Shown in pieces: positions 1 to 6,205 of a stretch of DNA of 17,365 bases. The DNA lies in the NCBI GenBank assembly GCA_002353555.1, contig DEJO01000026.1, positions 2,642 through 20,006 on the forward strand, in the 5' to 3' direction. Both the position numbers and the translations under genes were made by a program. The notes beneath the pieces were generated by a model. That model did no database searches. It was not told where the DNA came from and saw nothing but the letters and a program-made list of their open reading frames with translations. How positions within the stretch are numbered: position 1 is the first letter of the stretch; every line of letters begins with the position of its first letter. Origin of the DNA: Prevotella sp. UBA2746. GTDB lineage: Bacteria > Bacteroidota > Bacteroidia > Bacteroidales > Bacteroidaceae.

Positions 1-1283
1 GCACCCAGACCGTAGAACTTAGCCTGGAACATGCCTGCGCCACCCATTGCAATCTCTTCCTCTTCGGGCAGAGAGGTGAAGGTAACGTCGTCAACGATAC
101 CAACAGTGAAGTGGTTTTTCGGCTCGTTCAGTGCGAGGTTCTTGAAGACGGCGATGATCTTGGCAGGAGTGGTGTCGGAAGAACCGAGACCATAGCGGCC
201 ACCGACGATCAGCGGCTTGTCCTCTACATCGTAGAAAGCACTCTTCACGTCGAGATACAGCGGTTCACCTTCTGCACCTGGCTCCTTGGTACGGTCGAGT
301 ACGGCAATGCGCTTAGCTGTCTTAGGAACAGCAGCGAGCAAGTGCTTAACAGAGAACGGACGATAGAGGTGGACGGCCACCATACCTACCTTCTCGCCCT
401 GAGCTGTCAGGTAGTCGATAGCCTCGCGTGCGGCCTCAGTAGCAGAACCCATGAGGATGATGACGCGGTCGGCATCCTTAGCTCCGTAGTAGTCGAAGAG
501 GTGATACTCACGACCGGTAATCTCGCTGATCTTCTGCATGTAGTACTCAACAACTTCGGGTACCTTGTCGTAGGCAGCGTTGCAAGCCTCACGGTGTGTG
601 AAGAATGTCTCAGGGTTCTCAGCGGTACCGCGAGTCATCGGGCGCTCAGGAGAGAGTGCGCGGTTGCGGAAGCGCTCAACGTCAGCCGGGTCAACGAGCT
701 TGGCGATTTCTTCCTGATCCATCACCTCAATCTTGTGGTACTCATGAGAAGTACGGAAACCGTCGAAGAAGTTTACGAACGGAATCTCGGTCTTCAGTGT
801 TGCCAAGTGAGGAACGGCAGTCAGGTCCATCACCTCCTGTACGGAACCAGAGCAGAACATGGCGAAACCGGTCTGGCGGCAAGCCATAACATCCTGGTGG
901 TCACCGAAGATACAGAGAGAGTGAGAAGCCAGTGTACGTGCAGAAACGTCGAAGACGCAAGGCAGCATCTCGCCGGCAATCTTATACATGTTAGGAATCA
1001 TGAGCAACAGACCCTGCGATGCGGTGAAGGTTGTTGTCAGAGCACCAGCCTGGAGAGAGCCGTGCAGTGCACCGGCAGCACCACCTTCAGACTGCATTTC
1101 CTGTACGCTAACGTTCTGTCCCCACAGGTTCTTGCGACCGCGGGCAGCCCATTCGTCAACATGCTCCGCCATCGGCGAAGACGGTGTGATAGGATAGATA
1201 GCAGCAACTTCGGAGAACATGTAGCTCACGTGAGCCGCAGCTTCGTTACCATCACAAGTGATAAACTTTTTTTCTTTAGCCAT
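1..1283 (-). CDS. nifJ: Pyruvate:ferredoxin (flavodoxin) oxidoreductase, N-terminal part (cut by window edge)
   Basis: This is the N-terminal 427 residues of the single-chain enzyme (about 1,180 residues in the family). It oxidises pyruvate with CoA to acetyl-CoA and CO2 and passes the electrons to ferredoxin or flavodoxin in the cytoplasm. The protein starts MAKEKKFITCDGNEAAAHVS. The pyruvate/thiamine-diphosphate domain follows with YPITPSSPMAEHVDEW, then QEMQSEGGAAGALHGSLQAG, the ASQGLLLMIPNMYKIAGE segment and VSARTLASHS. By alignment with the Desulfovibrio enzyme, T33, E66 and R116 should be the substrate-side Thr, Glu and Arg (inference). A second domain, with GSATEAAREAIDYL and VHLYRPFS, begins near residue 325. 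The Fe-S and TPP domains lie outside the window. ATG at 1283-1281 is the only sensible start, and there is no Shine-Dalgarno. I found no exact TAnnTTTG box in the 124-base gap before it, so its promoter is unassigned. Confidence 0.97.
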   Translation of the reverse strand, partial: MAKEKKFITCDGNEAAAHVSYMFSEVAAIYPITPSSPMAEHVDEWAARGRKNLWGQNVSVQEMQSEGGAAGALHGSLQAGALTTTFTASQGLLLMIPNMYKIAGEMLPCVFDVSARTLASHSLCIFGDHQDVMACRQTGFAMFCSGSVQEVMDLTAVPHLATLKTEIPFVNFFDGFRTSHEYHKIEVMDQEEIAKLVDPADVERFRNRALSPERPMTRGTAENPETFFTHREACNAAYDKVPEVVEYYMQKISEITGREYHLFDYYGAKDADRVIILMGSATEAAREAIDYLTAQGEKVGMVAVHLYRPFSVKHLLAAVPKTAKRIAVLDRTKEPGAEGEPLYLDVKSAFYDVEDKPLIVGGRYGLGSSDTTPAKIIAVFKNLALNEPKNHFTVGIVDDVTFTSLPEEEEIAMGGAGMFQAKFYGLG

Positions 1284-1407
1284 TTTGTTTTACGAATTTG
1301 GTTTAAATGTTAATGTATAATGTTTATTGTACTCGCTTTTTCTGATTTTATTATAGGGCTTTCTAGCCTTTATAGATATTCTAAATTTCTAGTTTTTCCT
1401 TGTCTTG

Positions 1408-2592
1408 CTAATAGAGGAAGCCCAATAGCCAGAGTGGGATGCGGTTGTCTTTGCCCACCTCTGTATTGTATCGGGCGTAGATGGTATCGGCATTGTATCG
1501 CATCTTGTTGTTCTCGGCATCAGTAATGCGGAACTTCTGCTTGCCGTCTACCATGTAGTATCCAGCCTTGTTGCCGTTGTTCACCTTGTGATCTTTCCAT
1601 AGTGCGTTGACAAAGAATGTCTCCATGATGTCCTGTCGGTTGACTTGATTGGGATAGATGGCATACATCAGGTTAGTGTTGTGCATCATCACCTTGGCAG
1701 GTTTCTTGGGGTATTCCTGTCCTACGGGGTATATCATGTTGATGAGTCGTGCATCGGCAAGGTTCTTGATGTAGTTCATCACCGTGGCACGACTGGTCTG
1801 GATCTCGTGAGCCAGCTGGCTGACGTTGGGCGCTTTCGGTCCGTCTACCGCCAGCATGTAGAAAAGTTTCTTGATTTTCGTCAGGTATTTCAGCTCCATC
1901 TGTTTGATGAGCAGGATGTCCACCTCGGTCATCATGTTCATGGTCTTCAGCAGGTTCTCCGAGAAATTGCGATGTTCCAGGAAGAACGGATAGAATCCAT
2001 GGTGCAGGTAGTTCTGGAAGTGAGCCGCCGGGCTTGCCTTGGGCAGTATTCTCTTGACGATGCGCTCATGGTCGTTGACAATCTCGTCGAGGGTATGCGG
2101 TTCGAAGTTGTTGCCAGTCTGTAGGTTCAGGTATTCGCGGAACGAGAATCCCCGGAGGTTATAGCTCTTCACGATGCCGTTGAGTTCCGGGTTTTCGTCC
2201 TTCAGTCGCATCACGCTCGAACCGGTAAATATAATCTTGAGGGAAGGGTGCTGATCGTAACACTTGCGCAGCTCTTTGCTCCATTCCGGCTGCTTAAACA
2301 CCTGGTCGATGAGCAATACTTTACCGCCTCTCTTGCAAAACTCGCCGGCAAAATCGGCAATGCCCCTTCCTTGGAAGTAGAAGTTGTTCATGTTGACATA
2401 GAGACACCGCTTGTCTTCCGGGTCGAAATTGTCTTTGGCATATTGCAAAAGAAAAGACGTCTTGCCGACTCCTCTGGTACCCTTGATGCCAATCATGCGG
2501 TCGTTCCAGTCAATCTCATCCATCAGGGTGCGATGAACTGGCGCATTCGTGTGCTCCACCAGATAGGTATGTGTGCGGAAGAAAGCGTCCAT
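1408..2592 (-). CDS. AAA-type ATPase with C-terminal DUF4143-like region (Walker B Glu replaced by Gln)
   Basis: This 394-residue protein belongs to the large Bacteroidales family of AAA ATPases whose biological role is mostly unknown. The Walker A motif is GTRGVGKTS (residues 38-46). Walker B is VLLIDQVFKQPEWS (92-105), where the family normally has DE(V/I)HK, so the catalytic Glu is Gln97 (codon CAG at 2304-2302). A sensor-like IIFTGSSVMRL follows at 120-130. A winged-helix-like stretch (QLAHEIQTSRATVMNYIKNL) precedes the C-terminal region, which ends in the family's usual IPLWLLGFLY, so the gene is full length. The FEVGGK block that often lies before that tail is replaced by FRITDAENN. I chose ATG 2592 over the in-frame TTG at 2631 because the promoter at 2643-2673 would start the transcript only a few bases before that TTG. 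The gene stands alone and is divergent from the ATP-grasp-like gene. Confidence 0.88.
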   Translation of the reverse strand: MDAFFRTHTYLVEHTNAPVHRTLMDEIDWNDRMIGIKGTRGVGKTSFLLQYAKDNFDPEDKRCLYVNMNNFYFQGRGIADFAGEFCKRGGKVLLIDQVFKQPEWSKELRKCYDQHPSLKIIFTGSSVMRLKDENPELNGIVKSYNLRGFSFREYLNLQTGNNFEPHTLDEIVNDHERIVKRILPKASPAAHFQNYLHHGFYPFFLEHRNFSENLLKTMNMMTEVDILLIKQMELKYLTKIKKLFYMLAVDGPKAPNVSQLAHEIQTSRATVMNYIKNLADARLINMIYPVGQEYPKKPAKVMMHNTNLMYAIYPNQVNRQDIMETFFVNALWKDHKVNNGNKAGYYMVDGKQKFRITDAENNKMRYNADTIYARYNTEVGKDNRIPLWLLGFLY

Positions 2593-2642
2593 CAGCAATG
2601 TGTTTTTTCTAAAATAGACAATAATTTGCAAATTTTGTTCGG

Positions 2643-2673
2643 CAAAGATAGCATTTATTTCTCTATTTGCAAA
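2643..2673 (-). promoter_or_regulatory. Bacteroidetes-type promoter for the AAA ATPase
   Basis: On the minus strand, TTTG (2673-2670) is followed by a 19-base spacer and TATCTTTG (2650-2643). This matches the Bacteroidetes -33/-7 consensus TTTG and TAnnTTTG exactly. Transcription should begin near 2637, giving a leader of about 45 bases to the ATG at 2592. Confidence 0.75.
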
Positions 2674-2681
2674 GCGTTATG

Positions 2682-2713
2682 TTGCAAAAAGTAGAAATTT
2701 TTATGTATTTTTG
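2682..2713 (+). promoter_or_regulatory. Bacteroidetes-type promoter for the ATP-grasp-like gene
   Basis: TTG (2682-2684) and TATTTTTG (2706-2713) are separated by 21 bases. The -7 box matches TAnnTTTG. The ATG at 2736 lies 22 bases after the box, so the leader is very short. The upstream edges of this promoter and of the divergent ATPase promoter are only 8 bases apart. Confidence 0.65.
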
Positions 2714-2735
2714 CACTCGTAATCAAAAGAGTTGA

Positions 2736-3803
2736 ATGAAACTGCACGTATTTAACCCCGAACACGACCTCGCCTTGGCGTTTGGCAGTAAGTATTTTAC
2801 CGCCCCCCATGCAGGCAGGCAACTGCGCTCCGACCTCAGTTTCCTTCCTGCTTTGTGGGCAGAGGAAGGAGATGTGGTGTGGGTTGACGACATCGACAAT
2901 GCGCTTCATCAGCTTCGCATGAGCCGCATCAAGGCTGTTGGTGTAAGATTTATTACGGGTGACAGTCTTCATCGGTTGCCCAAAGAAGGTTTGCAGGTGC
3001 AACCCTGGGGATGGGATGCTGCCATGAAGCATCAGTTGGCAAGTAGAGGAATCTCCCAAGAGTTGCTGCCTTCGGAAGACCGGTTGTCCCGTATCCGTTT
3101 GGTGAGCAACCGCAAGTGGAGCACGCGCCTTGGCAATACGGGTGTCTATTGTAAGACCATCGAGACGGTACGTCAGCGAATGGCAGAGGGCGGCAGGTTT
3201 ATGTTGAAGTCTCCGTGGAGCAGTAGCGGACGTGGTGTCCGCTATGTTGACGAGCTTACTCCTCAGTTGGAATCATGGGCACAGCGAGTCATCGACAAGC
3301 AGAATGGCGTGATGGTAGAGCCTTATTATAATAAGGTACGCGATTTCGGTATGGAGTTTATGGCTCATCCCGACGGAAGTGTCACCTACGAAGGATTGTC
3401 CATCTTTGATACCGTCAACGGTGCCTATCAGGGAAATCTCCTGGCGAGTGAGTCTGAGAAGATGAAACTCTTGTCGAAGTATGGTATTGATGCTGCTATG
3501 GTGGCAGCCCGCCGGAAGATCAAGAATACCTTGTCTGCGGCTTTGCGCAACATCTATGTCGGTCCTTTTGGTGTAGACATGATGGTCTACACACATGCAG
3601 ACGGCAGCTATGCTTTGCTCTCCTGCGTAGAGTTGAACCTTCGCTGTACGATGGGGCACGTTGCCATAGCGCTGACCCGTCAGCTGAATCCAGACGGTAC
3701 TGCTCCCCATCAGCTCATGCGTATAGAATATGACGGTAGCCATTACCATTTCAGAGTGCTAAACACTCAGTCTAATGCGTTGAATACAAGTATAGTAAGA
3801 TAA
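2736..3803 (+). CDS. ATP-grasp-like protein, conserved Bacteroidales type, function unknown
   Basis: The protein has 355 residues and neither a signal peptide nor a membrane segment, so it should be cytoplasmic. I do not recognise a named family. The order of motifs resembles an ATP-grasp ligase: a Lys in a Gly-rich nucleotide strand (FMLKSPWSSSGRGVRY, residues 155-170, K158), an acidic strand (VMVEPYYNKVRDFGMEF, 192-208, E195), and a metal-site-like end (VELNLRCTMGH, 298-308, with E299, N301 and R303). The N-terminus MKLHVFNPEHDLALA is distinctive. If the fold is right, the enzyme would join a carboxylate to an amine or thiol using ATP; the substrates cannot be read from the sequence. It has its own promoter and lies 42 bases upstream of the GH43 gene on the same strand with no terminator between, so read-through into GH43 is likely. 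Confidence 0.85.
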   Translation: MKLHVFNPEHDLALAFGSKYFTAPHAGRQLRSDLSFLPALWAEEGDVVWVDDIDNALHQLRMSRIKAVGVRFITGDSLHRLPKEGLQVQPWGWDAAMKHQLASRGISQELLPSEDRLSRIRLVSNRKWSTRLGNTGVYCKTIETVRQRMAEGGRFMLKSPWSSSGRGVRYVDELTPQLESWAQRVIDKQNGVMVEPYYNKVRDFGMEFMAHPDGSVTYEGLSIFDTVNGAYQGNLLASESEKMKLLSKYGIDAAMVAARRKIKNTLSAALRNIYVGPFGVDMMVYTHADGSYALLSCVELNLRCTMGHVAIALTRQLNPDGTAPHQLMRIEYDGSHYHFRVLNTQSNALNTSIVR

Positions 3804-3845
3804 TGTTACTCAAGTAAAAGATAATACTTTAAACCTTAGCTTAAA

Positions 3846-5648
3846 ATGAAGAATCTACTCTTAGCTATTTGTGTAGCCTGTGGTGCGTTGAACGCATCAG
3901 CACAAAAACCTTACATCTCACAAGTATGGAATCCTGACAACGGTGACGGAACCTATACCAATCCTGTCATCAATGCCGACTACAGCGACCCCGACGTATG
4001 TGTAGGCGCATCAGGTGAAGACTATTACCTCACGGCAAGTTCGTTCCAATGTACGCCTGGACTCCCCATCCTTCATTCCAAAGACTTGGTCAACTGGAGG
4101 ATAGTGGGCTACGCGCTGAAGTCGCTTTATACCGGCGATAAGAAGTTGGAGCGCCACTTTGCAAGCGTTCGCCATGGTGATGGTGTATGGGCTCCCAGCA
4201 TCCGTTACCACAATGGTGAGTACTACATCTATTGGGGTGACCCCGACAATGGAGTATATATGGTCAAGACGAAAGATCCTGCCGGCGAGTGGAGCGACCC
4301 CGTCTGTGTCATCGAGGGCAAGGGCATGATAGATACCACACCCCTTTGGGACGATGACGGCCGCTGCTATCTGGTCAACGGCTGGGCTAACTCGCGTTCG
4401 CGCTTCGCTTCGGTGCTGACTGTTCGCGAGATGAATGCTGAAGGTACGAAGGCCATCTCAGACCCCGTTATCGTCTTCGACGGCAACGGCACTGAAAACC
4501 GCACCTGCGAGGGACCGAAGTTCTACAAGCGTGACGGATGGTACTGGATCATGTGTCCGGCTGGCGGTGTTCCGACAGGCTTCCAGCTCGTCATGCGTTC
4601 GAAGTCGCCTTACGGTCCTTACGAGTCGAAAATAGTCCTGGCACAGGGCAAGACTGGCATTAACGGTCCTCATCAGGGAGCGTGGGTGCATACCAAGTAT
4701 GGCGAAGACTGGTTCCTTCACTTCCAGGACAAGGAGGCATACGGACGTGTTGTACACCTGCAACCCGTCACGTGGAAAGACAATTGGCCGGTGATGGGAG
4801 CGATGCCGTCGAAAGGCTATTGCGGAGAGCCTGTCCTTACCTACAGGAAGCCGAAGACGGCAACAAAGGTTGCCAACGAGAACCCCGTGGAGAGTGACGA
4901 GTTTAACTCCCCGAAGATGGGACTCCAATGGCAGTGGCACGCCAACTACGACCAGAAGTTCGGTATGCCGACACCGTGGGGTGTCTTCCGTGTTTATTGC
5001 TATAAGGCTGGCTCGTGGGATAACCTGAGTGTGCCAAGTTGGGCTTATGACAAGGATTTTGGGTGTATCATCACTTCAAAGCAGCATAAAGACTCCATCA
5101 GGCAGGCACAATCTCGCATTTGGAAAATACCAAATCTTCTGTTACAGAAGACTCCTGCCGACAACTTCACCGCTACCACCAAACTTCGCATGACGGCAAA
5201 GGAAGACAACCAGTACGGTGGACTCATCATGATGGGACTCGATTATTCAGCCCTTGTCGTGAAGCGGGTGGGGAAGGAGTTCCAACTCCAGCGCATCACC
5301 TGCAAGAAAGCTGATAAGGATCAGCCTGAAACCGCTGACGTTATCGCCACGCTGAAGCCTACTGCTGAAGACAAGGTAGACTATCAGCCTGCTATCCATG
5401 AAGACATCTACTTGCAGTTGACCGTGAAATATATCGGTGGCAAGAATGCCGACGGCACCAATAAGCACGAGGCGAAGGTCAATTTCGCCTATTCGCGCGA
5501 CGGCAAGAAGTTCCAGCAGGCAGGCAAGCCCTTCACGATGCGTCAGGGCAAGTGGATAGGTGCCAAGATGGGACTGGTAGCCGTTCAGCCTGCCGGTAAC
5601 GAGAACCGTGGATGGATAGACGTAGACTGGTTCAGAGTGAGCAAGTAA
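3846..5648 (+). CDS. Secreted GH43 glycoside hydrolase (beta-xylosidase / alpha-L-arabinofuranosidase type)
   Basis: The 600-residue protein starts with a signal peptide, MKNLLLAICVACGALNASAQ, probably cleaved after Ala19 or Gln20, so it is exported to the periplasm or surface. Residues about 35-340 form a five-bladed propeller of family GH43. The three expected acidic residues are visible: general base D48 in YSDPDVC, pKa-modulating D163 in GMIDTTPLWDDDGR, and general acid E222 in RTCEGPKFY. Residues about 350-600 form a C-terminal beta-sandwich like the GH43 C2 domain (NPVESDEFNSPKMGLQWQW at the start, GLIMMGLDYSALVV in the middle). Family members cleave xylose or arabinose from plant xylans; the exact specificity cannot be told. 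There is no SusC/SusD pair or hybrid two-component regulator in view. The gene probably shares a transcript with the upstream ATP-grasp-like gene and ends before a strong hairpin. Confidence 0.94.
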   Translation: MKNLLLAICVACGALNASAQKPYISQVWNPDNGDGTYTNPVINADYSDPDVCVGASGEDYYLTASSFQCTPGLPILHSKDLVNWRIVGYALKSLYTGDKKLERHFASVRHGDGVWAPSIRYHNGEYYIYWGDPDNGVYMVKTKDPAGEWSDPVCVIEGKGMIDTTPLWDDDGRCYLVNGWANSRSRFASVLTVREMNAEGTKAISDPVIVFDGNGTENRTCEGPKFYKRDGWYWIMCPAGGVPTGFQLVMRSKSPYGPYESKIVLAQGKTGINGPHQGAWVHTKYGEDWFLHFQDKEAYGRVVHLQPVTWKDNWPVMGAMPSKGYCGEPVLTYRKPKTATKVANENPVESDEFNSPKMGLQWQWHANYDQKFGMPTPWGVFRVYCYKAGSWDNLSVPSWAYDKDFGCIITSKQHKDSIRQAQSRIWKIPNLLLQKTPADNFTATTKLRMTAKEDNQYGGLIMMGLDYSALVVKRVGKEFQLQRITCKKADKDQPETADVIATLKPTAEDKVDYQPAIHEDIYLQLTVKYIGGKNADGTNKHEAKVNFAYSRDGKKFQQAGKPFTMRQGKWIGAKMGLVAVQPAGNENRGWIDVDWFRVSK

Positions 5649-5682
5649 TCATCCGTCATTGTTATAGGATGGATAGCAGAAA

Positions 5683-5718
5683 AAAGGGGGGAGCGACTTT
5701 TTGGTGGCTCCCCCCTTT
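5683..5718. terminator. Hairpin terminator between convergent GH43 and small His-rich gene
   Basis: A perfect 12-bp stem (AAAGGGGGGAGC at 5683-5694 pairing with GCTCCCCCCTTT at 5707-5718) encloses a 12-base loop, 34 bases after the GH43 stop. Read on the minus strand the stem runs into six Ts, so it is a good intrinsic terminator for the 5779-6042 gene. On the plus strand the T-tract is weaker. It probably serves both directions. Confidence 0.8.
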
Positions 5719-5778
5719 CCTTTGTATAAAATATAAAGATGGATTCGTCAGAATCTGTAATCAGCTTTCCTTTTGGTA

Positions 5779-6042
5779 TTACCAGTTGTTGAGATAGGAA
5801 AGCGCTATCGCCGCAATGATAACTATTGCAAGAACAATTGCCGAGAGGAAGAGTGCACGCTCCATGACCTTTCGACGCTTGGCAGCTGTGAAGTGCCTGT
5901 TCTCCTCAATACTTCTGTGGTGGTGATGGTGGTGGGAGGCATGTTGGTGTTGGTTTGATGCTGATGTCATAAAATGAGATGTTGAAAGTTGAATAACAAT
6001 GGGGTTCTTTTTACCTTTTGTGGTGACTAAATGTTTTTTCAT
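5779..6042 (-). CDS. Small His-rich single-pass membrane protein, unknown function
   Basis: The protein has 87 residues. A polar N-terminal half carries a His cluster (QHQHASHHHHHHRS, residues 31-44, eight His in eleven positions). A basic stretch (KRRK, 55-58) then leads into one hydrophobic helix at about 63-83 (LFLSAIVLAIVIIAAIALSYL) and the short end NNW. By the positive-inside rule the His-rich part should be cytoplasmic and the C-terminus periplasmic. The start is supported by a TAACTTTG box at 6063-6056, about 14 bases upstream of the ATG. I do not recognise the family. The His run could bind metal ions (inference). The gene is transcribed alone, between two terminators. Confidence 0.72.
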   Translation of the reverse strand: MKKHLVTTKGKKNPIVIQLSTSHFMTSASNQHQHASHHHHHHRSIEENRHFTAAKRRKVMERALFLSAIVLAIVIIAAIALSYLNNW

Positions 6043-6055
6043 TTGATTTCGCGTG

Positions 6056-6088
6056 CAAAGTTATGACTAAAAAATGGAATATCAGCAA
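6056..6088 (-). promoter_or_regulatory. Promoter for the small His-rich membrane protein
   Basis: On the minus strand, TAACTTTG (6063-6056) matches TAnnTTTG. A TTG at 6088-6086 lies 22 bases upstream, slightly longer than the usual spacer. The ATG at 6042 follows 13 bases after the box. Confidence 0.55.
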
Positions 6089-6143
6089 GTTATGGCTTGT
6101 TTTTTATTGTGTACTTATCTGATTTCGTCACCTTAGTTAACAT

Positions 6144-6174
6144 AAAAAATCCGCAGCTCGTGAAGAACTGCGGA
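6144..6174 (-). terminator. Intrinsic terminator of hppA
   Basis: On the minus strand, TCCGCAG (6174-6168) pairs with CTGCGGA (6156-6150). The stem can extend to 10 bp with one G-T wobble and a 5-base TTCAC loop. Six Ts follow at 6149-6144. It begins 31 bases after the hppA stop codon. Confidence 0.88.
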
Positions 6175-6205
6175 CTCTTATGTAAAGACTTTTAGAAATC
6201 CGTGC

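Noticed and set aside
111..1313. Long plus-strand open frame of 400 codons
   Set aside because: It lies antisense to the clearly recognisable pyruvate:ferredoxin oxidoreductase frame; its translation shows no family motif and arises from third-position G+C bias.
1357..1368. Hairpin GGCT-TTCT-AGCC as terminator of the AAA ATPase
   Set aside because: A four-base-pair stem without a T-tract on the minus strand is too weak to call.
2593..2631. TTG start extending the AAA ATPase by 13 residues
   Set aside because: The promoter at 2643-2673 would begin the transcript within a few bases of the TTG, and family members start near MDAFF.
2655..3059. Minus-strand open frame of 134 codons
   Set aside because: It overlaps the start of the ATP-grasp-like gene and both divergent promoters, and has no recognisable content.
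3804..3845. Separate promoter for the GH43 gene
   Set aside because: The 42-base gap has no TAnnTTTG match; read-through from the upstream gene is the simpler explanation.
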